NCBI GenBank assembly: GCA_025934695.1
Contig: JAICWS010000003.1
Span: forward strand, 1 to 64,000
Length of the DNA stretch: 64,000 nt
From: Alphaproteobacteria bacterium
Lineage (GTDB): Bacteria > Pseudomonadota > Alphaproteobacteria > Micavibrionales > UBA2020
Direction of reading: 5' to 3'
This document shows positions 24,855 through 34,214 of this stretch, piece after piece. The first letter of the stretch is position 1, and each line of letters begins with the position of its first letter. The notes under the pieces were generated by a model that saw nothing but the letters and a program-made list of their open reading frames with translations, did no database searches and was not told where the DNA came from. The translations under genes and the position numbers were made by a program.

Positions 24855-25867
24855 AGCAGCTCCGCCTTTCCCTTGTGCCGCTTGAGCAGCAGCTCGCGCT
24901 TGCGGATTTCGCTCGCGAGCCGGAGTGGCGGGCGCGACGCCGCTTCTGCGCGTCCGAAAAGGGCATAACGGGTTGCCGCCCGCCCCGGCGCGAGGATGTG
25001 CCGGTCGAGCAGGTCGCGCGAGGCGCTGTTGAAATAATTTTTGCTCCGAAAGCCCTTACCCAGCCGGCGCAGTTCCTCATGCCGCGTAACGTCGAGACCG
25101 GCGATCTTCGGAACCGGCCTGTCCTTGTAAGGATTATATTCGGCAGCGATGTCGGGCTTGGGCACGCCCGGCACGCCGAGCTTGTGGCCGAACAATTTGA
25201 TCGCGGCGCTGCCATAGTATTTGGCGCGCGAGGAGTACCAGCTTGTAAAGTCGCACCACAGCTGGCTCGTGGAATCGCTGCCGCGGAACTCCTGTTCGAA
25301 CCACGCCAGCCTCCTGTCCCGCTGCGAAGACGGCGGGCTGTTCCGCACGCATTCAATATTCGCGGCGTAGGCGCATTGGCGCTCCGCCAGATACTGATGT
25401 GTCATGGCGTCGGCTTCGATGACGCTCAGCCGCATGTAATAATCGGTAAAGCTTTTGCCGGTCGTCGGGATCATCCCGTACCAGTCCTGCCAGGCATGGC
25501 GTATCTCATGGACCAGCACGCCCAGCGCGCGCCTGTCGCTTTGAAAAGGCTCATCGACGATGGCGACGACGCCGGTGCCGATCGTGTAATATCCGCCGGC
25601 GTTCGCTTGGCGATCGACGATGAAGTCAATGCCATGATCTTTCGCCCACTCCAGCGCGTCGCGCAGCTCGGGCACCTTCGCGGCGAGATTGAAGAGGTGC
25701 GACAGCTTCTTGAGGTCCGCGTTCCGGCGTTCCGGCGACAGACTCGCGCGCCATTCTTCGAGGTTGCCGCGGTCCCACGCAAAGGCGGCGGTATCATCGT
25801 TCGCGGGCGGCTGGCACCGCGCCTTCGTAGAGGGATGTCCCGCGGATCGGGAAAATGCCGCCTGCAT
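24851..25867 (-). CDS. Putative zincin-like metallopeptidase, copy A (DUF6782-like)
   Basis: A 338-residue paralog of the following gene. Shared blocks are EEWRASLSPERRNAD near the N-terminus, FIVDRQANAGGYYTIGTG (83-100), VHEIRHAWQDWYGM with the HExxH residues at 120-124, and VIEADAMTHQY (149-159) with the probable third zinc ligand Glu. Only copy B lacks the first 15 residues. The zinc-site residues are intact in both copies, so both may be active. The ATG has AAGG 7 bases upstream. This gene begins a two-gene unit after an AT-rich promoter region (25868-26034). Confidence 0.7.
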   Translation of the reverse strand: MQAAFSRSAGHPSTKARCQPPANDDTAAFAWDRGNLEEWRASLSPERRNADLKKLSHLFNLAAKVPELRDALEWAKDHGIDFIVDRQANAGGYYTIGTGVVAIVDEPFQSDRRALGVLVHEIRHAWQDWYGMIPTTGKSFTDYYMRLSVIEADAMTHQYLAERQCAYAANIECVRNSPPSSQRDRRLAWFEQEFRGSDSTSQLWCDFTSWYSSRAKYYGSAAIKLFGHKLGVPGVPKPDIAAEYNPYKDRPVPKIAGLDVTRHEELRRLGKGFRSKNYFNSASRDLLDRHILAPGRAATRYALFGRAEAASRPPLRLASEIRKRELLLKRHKGKAELL

Positions 25868-26034
25868 GCAGAACCTTCATTATCTATAGAACCCAGGGAC
25901 TTTAACATATGCTAATTTATTATGTCAAATAAAATGTCAAGGTTTTGATTTTCAAAAGAAAGTTAGCTTTTGACACAGGCTAGCTGCGCGCCTATAAACA
26001 GAGATGTTTTGCCATATAGAGAGACTCAAGCCCC

Positions 26035-26553
26035 ATGGATAAAGACCTCAAGGACGATATCGCCAAAGAATTTCGCCAGGAATATTTCGTGGCCGAGAAG
26101 AAGAAAGAGGGCCGCCTGTGGCAGGCGTTCCACAAATTCAACCGTGGCATTGACCGCGCGTTCCGCAAAATCGGCTTCGATGGGTCCTCGGGGGTGTTTT
26201 TGACGTGCGTCGCGCTCTTCGCCTTTGCGCCGCATGCCGGCATTGCCGCCGCCTGCTTGTGGGCCGCGGATGCGCTCACAGCCGCCGTGTCCAACATCGC
26301 CTGCCGCACACGCGCGGAGGATGCGATCTGGAAAGACATCGAGAATGGCAGCCTGCCCGCCCGCTACAACGAGGTGCTGGACGGTAAAATCAAAGGCCTG
26401 AGCGGCCAGCTCGATCATTACACCGCGCAGAAGGCGCAGCTGCCGGTCAAAGGCGCCGTCGCCGAAGCTTTCGCGGCCGCGACCGCCGAAGTGCCGGTGC
26501 CCGTCGCGGCCGTTCCCGCCGCCGCGCCGCAGGCAGCGCCGCCAAAGCCTTAG
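26035..26553 (+). CDS. Small membrane-associated protein of unknown function
   Basis: A 172-residue protein not recognised as a known family. The first 50 residues are charged and helical. A hydrophobic stretch spans about 54-85 (one or two membrane segments), a charged helix follows, and the last 40 residues are rich in Ala, Pro and Val. It stands alone between a divergent promoter region and its own terminator. The ribosome site is weak, with only AAGCCCC before the ATG. Confidence 0.6.
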   Translation: MDKDLKDDIAKEFRQEYFVAEKKKEGRLWQAFHKFNRGIDRAFRKIGFDGSSGVFLTCVALFAFAPHAGIAAACLWAADALTAAVSNIACRTRAEDAIWKDIENGSLPARYNEVLDGKIKGLSGQLDHYTAQKAQLPVKGAVAEAFAAATAEVPVPVAAVPAAAPQAAPPKP

Positions 26554-26570
26554 CCGGATTTTCTATAGCG

Positions 26571-26602
26571 AGGCGGCGGTTCGAAAAACAGGACCGCCGC
26601 CT
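26571..26602 (+). terminator. Terminator after the 172-residue protein gene
   Basis: A 10-bp stem AGGCGGCGGT/ACCGCCGCCT with a 12-base loop, followed by TAACTATTATTT. Confidence 0.7.
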
Positions 26603-26672
26603 TAACTATTATTTGGCTTGCCTGTCCAAGGCGCAGCTGTGGTAATTTGGAGCTGGATAACCGGAGGACGCC

Positions 26673-27467
26673 ATGAAGCAATATCTCGACCTGATGCAGC
26701 ATGTCCTCGACAAAGGCGTGCTCAAGAAAAACCGCACGGGTATCGACACCATCAGCACATTTGGCTACCAGACGCGCTATGACCTCGCGCAGGGCTTTCC
26801 GCTCGTCACGACGAAGAAAGTACATACCAAGTCGATCATTCACGAGCTGCTGTGGTTCCTCAAAGGCGATACAAATATAAAGTACCTCAAGGACAACAAG
26901 GTCAGCATCTGGGACGAATGGGCGGACGAGCGCGGCGATTTGGGCCCCGTCTACGGCCACCAGTGGCGGTCCTGGCCCGCCGCGGACGGCAAGGCCATCG
27001 ACCAGATCGGCGAGATCCTGAAAGAGATTAAAACCAATCCCGACAGCCGCCGGCTGATTGTCACAGCCTGGAATCCTTCCGACATTCCGAAGATGGCGCT
27101 CGCCCCGTGCCATTGCCTGTTCCAGTTCTATGTCTCGGAAGGCAAATTATCATGCCAGCTGTACCAGCGCAGCGCCGACGTATTCCTGGGCGTGCCCTTC
27201 AACATCGCCTCCTATGCGCTGCTGACGATGATGATCGCGCAGGTGACGGGCCTTAAACCGGGGGATTTCATTCACAGCTTCGGCGACCTGCATATCTACG
27301 TCAACCACATGGAGCAATGCCGCCTGCAGCTGCAGCGCGAGCCGCTGCCGCTGCCGCAGATGAAGCTGAACCCAGCCGTCAAAAATCTGTTCGACTTCAA
27401 ATACGAAGACTTCGAGCTGACCGGCTATCAATACCACCCCGCCATCAAGGCGCAGGTCGCCGTCTAA
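26673..27467 (+). CDS. thyA: Thymidylate synthase ThyA
   Basis: Makes dTMP from dUMP using methylene-tetrahydrofolate. At 264 residues it has the usual ThyA length. The catalytic Cys146 is in [11 protein letters not shown], and [19 protein letters not shown] is the dUMP-binding block. [11 protein letters not shown] and the C-terminal IKAQVAV are also typical. The ATG has GGAGG 5 bases upstream. It is followed after 20 bases by folA, which recycles the dihydrofolate it produces. Confidence 0.98.
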   Translation: MKQYLDLMQHVLDKGVLKKNRTGIDTISTFGYQTRYDLAQGFPLVTTKKVHTKSIIHELLWFLKGDTNIKYLKDNKVSIWDEWADERGDLGPVYGHQWRSWPAADGKAIDQIGEILKEIKTNPDSRRLIVTAWNPSDIPKMALAPCHCLFQFYVSEGKLSCQLYQRSADVFLGVPFNIASYALLTMMIAQVTGLKPGDFIHSFGDLHIYVNHMEQCRLQLQREPLPLPQMKLNPAVKNLFDFKYEDFELTGYQYHPAIKAQVAV

Positions 27468-27487
27468 GAACCACGAATGAAGATAAA

Positions 27488-28009
27488 ATGACAATCAAGG
27501 TTTCATTGATCGCGGCGGTCGCAGAGAACGGCGTCATCGGCAGGAACAACCAGCTGCCCTGGCACATCAAGTCGGAATTCCAGTATTTCAAGACAACAAC
27601 GCTGGGCCATCCCATCGTCATGGGACGCCGGAGCTTTGAATCCTTGGGCAAGCCTTTGCCCAAGCGCGCCAACATCGTCGTGACGCGCGACACCGCCTTC
27701 AGTGCGAAAGGCGTCATCGTCGCGCACAGCGTCGAGGAAGGCATGAAGATCGCCAAGGACATCGCGGCGAAGGAAAATGTCGGGGAAGTTTTCATCGGGG
27801 GCGGCGCGGATATCTACCGGCTCTCGCTTCCCCATGCCGACCGGCTTTATCTGACCGAAGTCCACCTCAAGCCCGAGGGCGATACGCTGTTCCCCGCTTT
27901 CGACCGCGGCGACTGGAAGGAAATGAAGCGGGAATTCCATCCGAAACAGGAGGGTGAGACGGCGGATTACACGATCACCGTTCTTGAAAGAAAATTACCC
28001 CAGGAATAG
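27488..28009 (+). CDS. folA: Dihydrofolate reductase FolA
   Basis: Reduces dihydrofolate to tetrahydrofolate with NADPH. The 173-residue protein shows IAAVAENGVIGRNNQLPWHI at the N-terminus, GRRSFESLGKPLPKRANIVV in the NADPH-binding part, and FIGGGADIYR. The active-site acid is in the LPWHIKSEFQYFK helix region. The ATG at 27488 is the only start compatible with the thyA stop; a longer frame to 27317 lies inside thyA. It is co-transcribed with thyA. Confidence 0.97.
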   Translation: MTIKVSLIAAVAENGVIGRNNQLPWHIKSEFQYFKTTTLGHPIVMGRRSFESLGKPLPKRANIVVTRDTAFSAKGVIVAHSVEEGMKIAKDIAAKENVGEVFIGGGADIYRLSLPHADRLYLTEVHLKPEGDTLFPAFDRGDWKEMKREFHPKQEGETADYTITVLERKLPQE

Positions 28010-28090
28010 GCGGTTCGCTTTTTTCTTTTCAAATGTTCCATAATACTGTAGTATCGCCCTGTTCAAAATCAATGACGGAAATGGCCGACC

Positions 28091-29053
28091 ATGCCTGACA
28101 ACCTGGATCCGCACGGAAAAGACCCCGGTTTGAGCAAGAAATTCAAGGAGTTCTCCTTTGGCGAGGCGCCCGATGCGCCCGTGACCGAAGTCAAGAAACC
28201 TGCGCCGCCCCTTCCGCCCGTGTCCGATGAACCGGTCAAGCTCACCAAAGAAGATATGGATTTCACCCCCTATCGCGGTCCCACGGCGCCACCCATGACC
28301 GGCGGCCGCCACGACATGGATGACGACGATATGATTGCCCGCGAGGAAGAGGAAGCCTGGGAGCAGCGCGAGCATGAAAGGCGCCAGGACGCCGCCTTTG
28401 AAGCCGCGGGTTCGATGTTCCGCCTGAACCGCGAAGTGACGAACGTGCTGACGCTGATTTCGAATCTGGAGATGCAGAGCATCGTGACCGCCGGCCTGCT
28501 CGAGGAACATTACGGCGATTATTCCGCGCGCCGCCGCAACGACATGATGATCGCGGCGCTGGCACTGAACGCCGCGAACTTCGACGATATCGCGGGCGAG
28601 CTGACGCCCGAATGCGTCGAGATGGTCGACGCCATCCGCGCGCTGTCGTCCGAGCGCAACGACGCGGCGCGCCTCGCGCAGGCGCAGGACCTGCCGCCCG
28701 ATGCGAAACGGATACTCGTGGCCGAAACCATCGCCGACCTTGAAATGGCGCTGCTCGAAATGACCGACGGCGAAGACGGCCCCACGCACGAAGAACAGGC
28801 TTCCATCGGCGCCTTCCTCAAGGCCGTGGCGCCCGGCGTCGACCGCGGGCTGCGCAAGCATGCGATCGATGCGTTCAATGACGTCAGCAAAGCGACGGAC
28901 AACGGCGCGACGCTGAAGGAGAAGCCGGACGGCGCGATTATCATGAACGCGGAGCCGGATATCATCGTCGAAACCGGCAAGCCCGCGGCGAGGGCCAAAA
29001 ACGCGCCCGCGAAGAAGAAGCCCTCTTCCGGCAAGAAGCAGCCGCACAAATAA
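28091..29053 (+). CDS. Soluble acidic protein of unknown function
   Basis: A 320-residue protein not recognised. The N-terminal 90 residues are Pro-rich and very acidic (DDDDMIAREEEEAWEQREHE). The middle (about 105-275) is an all-helical domain containing MQSIVTAGLLEEHYGDYSAR. The last 25 residues are Lys/Pro-rich and may bind nucleic acid or be unstructured. No signal or membrane segment is visible. It lies 80 bases after folA on the same strand and converges on mrp. Confidence 0.6.
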   Translation: MPDNLDPHGKDPGLSKKFKEFSFGEAPDAPVTEVKKPAPPLPPVSDEPVKLTKEDMDFTPYRGPTAPPMTGGRHDMDDDDMIAREEEEAWEQREHERRQDAAFEAAGSMFRLNREVTNVLTLISNLEMQSIVTAGLLEEHYGDYSARRRNDMMIAALALNAANFDDIAGELTPECVEMVDAIRALSSERNDAARLAQAQDLPPDAKRILVAETIADLEMALLEMTDGEDGPTHEEQASIGAFLKAVAPGVDRGLRKHAIDAFNDVSKATDNGATLKEKPDGAIIMNAEPDIIVETGKPAARAKNAPAKKKPSSGKKQPHK

Positions 29054-29068
29054 ACGCTAAACCCGATA

Positions 29069-30187
29069 TTACGCCTTGATCTTCTGCTGCGACTTCATGT
29101 CGGGCAGGCGTATCCACAGTCGCGCCGCGATGTTTTTGAAGGCTTCGGCTGCCAGGTTTTTCGGGTCCGCCGCCACGATGGGAATGCCGGCATCGGCTTT
29201 TTCGCGGATGATGGTCTGCAGCGGAATCTCGCCCAGAAATTCGACTCCCAGATTTTCCGCCGCCGTCTTCACGCCGCCATGGCCGAAGATATGTTCGCGG
29301 TGCCCGCAGGACGAGCAAATGTGATAACTCATGTTCTCGACCATGCCGAGCACGGGCACGCCGGTTTTCTCGAACATGCGCAGGCCCTTCTTCGCTTCAT
29401 TGAGCGCGACGTCCTGCGGCGTCGAGACGATGACGGCGCCTGTGAGCGGAACATATTGCGCGAGGCTGAGTTGCGCGTCGCCGGTGCCGGGCGGCAGGTC
29501 GATGACGAGCACGTCGAGCGGCCCCCAGTCGACGTCACGCAGCAGCTGCTGGATCGCGCTGTGCACCATCGGTCCGCGCCAGATGACGGGCGCGTCGGGT
29601 TCGACGAAGAAGCCCATCGACATGAATTTCAATCCATGCCGTTCGGGCGGGATAATGAGATCTTCCGCGTTCGTTTCCGGCTTCCGGCGCAGGCCCATCA
29701 TCGTGGGCTGCGAGGCGCCGTAAATATCGGCGTCGAGCAATCCCGCCTGTTTTCCCATCGCGGCGAAGGCGAGCGCCAGGTTCGCCGCGACGGTCGACTT
29801 GCCGACGCCGCCCTTGCCCGAGGCGACGGCGACCATATATTTCACAAGGGGAGCCACGGGCCGGGACGATATCTTGTGCGCGGGAGAGGTTGCCGCGCCG
29901 CCTGCTTGCGGCTTCCCCACCGTCTTCGGCGGCGGATTGCGCTCCGCCGTGAGCACGGCGGTCACTTTTTTGACGCCGGGAATTTTTTCCACTGCGCTTT
30001 GCGCCTGCTGGCGCAGCGGCTCCAGCTTCGGCCCTTCCGCCGGATCGACTTCCAGTGAGAAGGTGACCTGGTCTCCCATAATACTGATGCCGCCCACCAT
30101 GCCGAGCGCGACGATATTTTTCCCGCGCCCCGGATGGACGATCTGGGACAGGCTTTTCAGCACTTGTTCCTGCGTGATGGACGACAT
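29069..30187 (-). CDS. mrp: Mrp/ApbC-type iron-sulfur cluster carrier ATPase
   Basis: Carries Fe-S clusters to client proteins. Residues 5-85 form a MIP18/DUF59 domain. After a flexible linker the P-loop domain starts with the deviant Walker A GKGGVGKST (124-132), followed by LLDADIYGASQPTM, VLVIDLPPGTGDAQLSLAQ and the cluster-binding CSSCGHREHIFG. The 372-residue length is normal. It is transcribed away from hflK and shares its promoter region (30188-30297). Confidence 0.96.
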   Translation of the reverse strand: MSSITQEQVLKSLSQIVHPGRGKNIVALGMVGGISIMGDQVTFSLEVDPAEGPKLEPLRQQAQSAVEKIPGVKKVTAVLTAERNPPPKTVGKPQAGGAATSPAHKISSRPVAPLVKYMVAVASGKGGVGKSTVAANLALAFAAMGKQAGLLDADIYGASQPTMMGLRRKPETNAEDLIIPPERHGLKFMSMGFFVEPDAPVIWRGPMVHSAIQQLLRDVDWGPLDVLVIDLPPGTGDAQLSLAQYVPLTGAVIVSTPQDVALNEAKKGLRMFEKTGVPVLGMVENMSYHICSSCGHREHIFGHGGVKTAAENLGVEFLGEIPLQTIIREKADAGIPIVAADPKNLAAEAFKNIAARLWIRLPDMKSQQKIKA

Positions 30188-30297
30188 AATCGCGCTTCTT
30201 TCTAAAGTTCTTGCAGGGCTTTATTAACCATGGTGAAGTATTTTGTCTGAGGGTTTTATACAATTTTCCACATGACATAACAAGGGAGTGAAGGCCA

Positions 30298-31494
30298 ATG
30301 GCTAGCAAACCGCAGGACGGCATGATCCTCCTTCCCAACCGGGGTCCCTGGGGCAGCCGCGGCGGCAGTGGCGGCAGCGGCGGAGACCAGGGCGGCGGCA
30401 ACAGCGGTGGCGGCGGCGGCTGGAACCAGAAGCCGTCGGGCGGACGCAACACCGACCCCGACCTCGACGACATGCTGCGCCAGGCGCAGGACAAGTTCAA
30501 GAACACCTTTGGCGGCAAACGGCCATCGGGCGACCTCGACCCCGGCAAGGCGATTTTCCTGCTGCTGGGCCTTCTCCTCCTCCTGTGGCTGGGCACCGGT
30601 TTCTACACCGTGCAGCCGCAGGAAAACGCCCTGATCCTGACCTTCGGCAAGGTCACCGACACGAAGACGGAGGCGGGCCTCGGCTATCACCTGCCCGGCC
30701 CGATCCAGGAAGACATCAAGTTGCCCGTCAAGACGACGCAGCGCATCGACATCGGCTTTACCCCCGGATCGAACGGCCGTAACGACGTCCCGCATGAGAG
30801 CACGATGCTGACCGGCGACGCCAATATCGTGAACATCCACTTCTCGGTTTTCTGGCGCATCGGCGACGCCGAAAAATACCAGTTCGTGATCGACGACCCG
30901 GAAGCGACGGTGAAGAAGGTCGCTGAAAGCGCCATGCGCGAGATCATCGGCCGCACCAAGATCCAGGACGCCATGACCGAAGGGCGCGACAAGATCGAGA
31001 TGGACACGAAGGACCTGATGCAAAAAGTGCTCGACGAATACCTGCGCCGGGATGAAAACGACAAGGGCTCGGGCGTCATCATCAACAGCGTCCAGTTGCT
31101 CAGCGTCGATCCGCCCACGCCTGCCGTCGTCGATGCCTTCAACGACGTTCAACGCGCGCGCACCGACAAGGAGCGCATGAACAATGACGCCGAAACCTAT
31201 AAAAACAACGTCATCACCACGGTGAAAGGCGACGCCGCCAAGATCACTCTCGACGCCGAGGCCTACAAGGAGGCCACGATCAAGGCCGCGGAAGGGGAAG
31301 CGGAGCGCTTCAGCACGGTCTACGCGGCTTACGCGCAGTCCAAGGACGTGACGCAGAAGCGCATGTATCTGGACACCATGCAGGAGATATTAAAGAACAG
31401 CCACAAGATCATCGTGGGCGACAGCAAGGGCGCACCCGTGCTGCCGTGGATGCAGGTGGGCAAGAGCGCCGGCCTGCCTCAGCAGGCGCAGTAA
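30298..31494 (+). CDS. hflK: HflK, SPFH/band 7 subunit of the FtsH regulator complex
   Basis: With HflC it forms the large membrane-bound cage around the protease FtsH. The 398 residues begin with a Gly-rich cytoplasmic part (15-45), then one membrane helix (about 81-100), the band 7 domain and a long helical region with EAYKEATIKAAEGEAERF. The C-terminus ends in a Pro/Gln tail. GGGAG precedes the ATG. hflC follows after 10 bases. Confidence 0.96.
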   Translation: MASKPQDGMILLPNRGPWGSRGGSGGSGGDQGGGNSGGGGGWNQKPSGGRNTDPDLDDMLRQAQDKFKNTFGGKRPSGDLDPGKAIFLLLGLLLLLWLGTGFYTVQPQENALILTFGKVTDTKTEAGLGYHLPGPIQEDIKLPVKTTQRIDIGFTPGSNGRNDVPHESTMLTGDANIVNIHFSVFWRIGDAEKYQFVIDDPEATVKKVAESAMREIIGRTKIQDAMTEGRDKIEMDTKDLMQKVLDEYLRRDENDKGSGVIINSVQLLSVDPPTPAVVDAFNDVQRARTDKERMNNDAETYKNNVITTVKGDAAKITLDAEAYKEATIKAAEGEAERFSTVYAAYAQSKDVTQKRMYLDTMQEILKNSHKIIVGDSKGAPVLPWMQVGKSAGLPQQAQ

Positions 31495-31504
31495 GGGGGC
31501 CGTC

Positions 31505-32386
31505 ATGAGCAAATCACATACCTTCATCATTTTCGTGCTGCTGCTGGGCTTCCTGCTGATCAACCAGTCGGCCTTCATCGTGCGCCAGGGCGACCAGACC
31601 ATGGTGCTGCAATTCGGCAAGCCCGTGGCCCAGTACACGGAGCCGGGCCTGAAATTCAAGACGCCTTTCACCCAGCAGGTCAAGGTCTTCCCGCAGAAGA
31701 TACAGTCGATCGACCCCGAACCCGAGGAGGTGATCCTGTCCGACCAGAAGCGCCTGGTCGTCGACACTTTCGCGCGCTATCGCATTCATAACATGCTGAA
31801 GTTCAACAACAGCCTGTCGAACACCCAGCAGGCTGAGGCGCAGCTCGACAACATCATCAACTCGACCGCGCGTGCGGTATTGGGCACGGTGACGCTGGAA
31901 GACCTCCTCTCGGCCAAGCGCGACGAGATCATGGGCAAGATCCGCGACGAGGCCAACGACGCCGTCAAGGAAGACAAGGGCGTCGAGATCGTCGACGTGC
32001 GCATTATCCGCGCCGATCTTCCCGACCAGACGCTCGAAGCCGTGTATAAAAGCATGATCGCCGCGCGCCAGCAGGAAGCGGCGAAATATCGCGGCGAAGG
32101 CGCCGGCAACGCGCAGGCGACGAAATCCGACGCCGACAAGCAGCGCACGATCATCATGGCCGACGCCAACAAGCAGGCACAAATTTTGCGCGGCGAAGGC
32201 GAGGCGGAAGCGACGAAGATCTACGCCGAGGCCTTCAAGAAGGATCCCGATTTCTACGCCTTTTACCGCACCATGCAGGCTTATCGCGAGTCGCTCTCGG
32301 GCGACAACACGACGATGATCCTGGCGCCCGAAGGGGACTTCTTCAAATACTTCAAGGATGCGGACGGCATGCCCGGCCGCCAGTAG
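31505..32386 (+). CDS. hflC: HflC, SPFH/band 7 subunit of the FtsH regulator complex
   Basis: Partner of HflK. The 293-residue protein starts with a membrane helix (about 7-22) and has the band 7 domain (VRQGDQTMVLQFGKPV near the start). The HflC blocks RYRIHNMLKF and ARQQEAAKYRGEGAGNAQA are present. The tail ends in the FFKYFK region typical of the family. AGGGGG stands just before the ATG. Confidence 0.96.
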   Translation: MSKSHTFIIFVLLLGFLLINQSAFIVRQGDQTMVLQFGKPVAQYTEPGLKFKTPFTQQVKVFPQKIQSIDPEPEEVILSDQKRLVVDTFARYRIHNMLKFNNSLSNTQQAEAQLDNIINSTARAVLGTVTLEDLLSAKRDEIMGKIRDEANDAVKEDKGVEIVDVRIIRADLPDQTLEAVYKSMIAARQQEAAKYRGEGAGNAQATKSDADKQRTIIMADANKQAQILRGEGEAEATKIYAEAFKKDPDFYAFYRTMQAYRESLSGDNTTMILAPEGDFFKYFKDADGMPGRQ

Positions 32387-32394
32387 TCCGCCGC

Positions 32395-32583
32395 ATGATG
32401 GACTTTCTGACAGCCTTGGGCCTGATGTTCGTGCTGGAGGGTGCGCTGTATGCGCTCTTCCCCCTCGGCATGAAGGGGGTCAGCGCGCGTTTGCTGGAAA
32501 TGGAGGTCGGCGCCCTGCGGCTGCTCGGCCTTGCGTTTGCCGTATTCGGGGCGCTGATGATCGCGGTGTTAAGGGGCTTTTAA
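32395..32583 (+). CDS. DUF2065 (YjeT-like) small membrane protein
   Basis: A 62-residue protein with two hydrophobic helices and the family pattern FLTALGLMFVLEGALYALFP ... LRLLGLAFAVFGALMI. It follows hflC by 8 bases, the position it occupies in many proteobacteria. Its function is not known; linkage suggests a small accessory of the HflKC-FtsH system. Confidence 0.9.
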   Translation: MMDFLTALGLMFVLEGALYALFPLGMKGVSARLLEMEVGALRLLGLAFAVFGALMIAVLRGF

Positions 32584-32631
32584 TGCACGCTCGTTCGGCC
32601 ATTAAATCTTTGCAATGGCGGAGCGCGCATA

Positions 32632-32660
32632 TTGACCCTAAAGCCGCTGAGGCATAACTA
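32632..32660 (+). promoter_or_regulatory. Candidate promoter of the Do-type protease gene
   Basis: TTGACC at 32632-32637 and TAACTA at 32655-32660, 17 bases apart, about 48 bases before the ATG. It suggests that the protease can be expressed apart from hflKC. Confidence 0.5.
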
Positions 32661-32708
32661 TATTGAGAAAAATAACCGCCTGAAAAAAGGTATGGAGGAT
32701 TTAGTAAA

Positions 32709-34214
32709 ATGCGCAATCTCCTGACTCGTTTATCCGTTTTCGCGCTCGCGGCGCCCGTCGCCGCGACGCTGACTTTCGGCGCCGGCTTCATGCCGATGCA
32801 TGCACGCGCCGATGGCCCGCCGGGCTTCGAGGATCTCGCGGAGAACCTGCTGCCCACCGTCGTGAACGTATCGACGACCGGCAAGCTGCCGCAGTCCGCC
32901 CGCAAGGAACTGCCGCCGATGCCCGAACTGCCGCCCGGCTCGCCGTTCGAGGAGTTCTTCAAGGACTTCTACGACCAGTACAAGAACAACCAGCCGCCGG
33001 CCGACGAAAAAGTATCGTCGCTGGGCTCGGGCTTCATCATCGACGCGGCCAACGGCTATATCGTGACCAACAACCACGTCATCAAGGACGCGGATGAGAT
33101 CAAAGTCACGCTGCACGACAACACGACGCTCGACGCGACGCTCGTCGGCACGGACGAGAAAACCGACGTTGCGGTGCTGAAGGTGAAGCCGTCGAAGCCG
33201 CTCACCGCCGCGCAATGGGGCGACAGCGACAAGTCGAAAGTCGGCTCCTGGGTCCTGGCCATCGGCAATCCCTTCGGCTTGGGCGGCACCGTGACCGCCG
33301 GCATCGTCTCGGCCCGCCAGCGCGACATCAGCGCGGGCCCCTATGACGATTTCATCCAGACCGACGCCTCGATCAACAAAGGCAACTCGGGCGGTCCGAT
33401 GTTCAACCTGAAGGGCGAAGTCATCGGCGTGAATACTGCCATCTTCTCGCCTTCGGGCGGTTCCGTCGGCATCGGCTTCGCCATCCCTTCGAACATTGCG
33501 CATGAAGTGGTCGACCAGCTGATCAAGTACGGCAAGACCAAACGAGGCTGGCTGGGCGTGCGCATCCAGGAAGTCACACCCGATATCGCCGAAAGCCTCG
33601 GCCTCGATGCGCCCAAGGGCGCGCTGGTCTCGAGCCTGACCGCCAAGAGTCCCGCGGAAGCGGCCGGCATCCAGCCGGGCGACGTCATCCTGACCTTCAA
33701 CGGTCACGACGTCGAAAACGTCCACAAGCTGCCCCGCATGGTCGCGGAGGCCGAAGTGGGCAAACCTTCCGACGTCACCGTCTGGCGCAAGGGCAAGGCG
33801 GAAAAGATCAGCGTCACGCTGGGCCAGCTGGAGACGGCTGAGGAAAGCGGCATGCTGAAGCCGCCCAGCGAACAGGGAGAAGCCAAAGCTCCTAAAAAAG
33901 AACCGGCCACGCAGCTGGAAAGCCTGGGCCTCGGCCTGTCGGCGCTCACCGATGCGTCGCGCGACCAGTATGCGCTGCCCAAGGCGCTGCACGGCGTGCT
34001 GATCACCGAGGTCAAGAAAGACGGTCTCGCCGCCGAAAAGGGCCTCGCCCCCGGCGACGTCATCGCCGAGGTGGACCAGCAGGAGGTTTCCACGCCCGAC
34101 GAGGTGAAGCAGAAGGTGGAGGCCGCGCAAAAAGCGGGTCATGCCTCGGTGCTATTCTTCGTCGGTCGCAAGGAAGACATGCGGTTCGTCGCGCTCAAGC
34201 TGAAAGGCAAGTGA
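32709..34214 (+). CDS. degP: Periplasmic Do/DegP-type serine protease
   Basis: Envelope quality-control protease and chaperone. The 501 residues have a signal peptide (to about 34). The trypsin-like domain carries the catalytic triad His123 (TNNHVI), Asp153 (TDVAVLKV) and Ser227 (GNSGGPMFN). Two PDZ domains follow: the first around 280-370 with GWLGVRIQEVTPD, the second around 400-495. It may be the DegP, DegQ or MucD type; the family name is used loosely. Its stop overlaps the miaA start by 4 bases. Confidence 0.95.
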   Translation: MRNLLTRLSVFALAAPVAATLTFGAGFMPMHARADGPPGFEDLAENLLPTVVNVSTTGKLPQSARKELPPMPELPPGSPFEEFFKDFYDQYKNNQPPADEKVSSLGSGFIIDAANGYIVTNNHVIKDADEIKVTLHDNTTLDATLVGTDEKTDVAVLKVKPSKPLTAAQWGDSDKSKVGSWVLAIGNPFGLGGTVTAGIVSARQRDISAGPYDDFIQTDASINKGNSGGPMFNLKGEVIGVNTAIFSPSGGSVGIGFAIPSNIAHEVVDQLIKYGKTKRGWLGVRIQEVTPDIAESLGLDAPKGALVSSLTAKSPAEAAGIQPGDVILTFNGHDVENVHKLPRMVAEAEVGKPSDVTVWRKGKAEKISVTLGQLETAEESGMLKPPSEQGEAKAPKKEPATQLESLGLGLSALTDASRDQYALPKALHGVLITEVKKDGLAAEKGLAPGDVIAEVDQQEVSTPDEVKQKVEAAQKAGHASVLFFVGRKEDMRFVALKLKGK

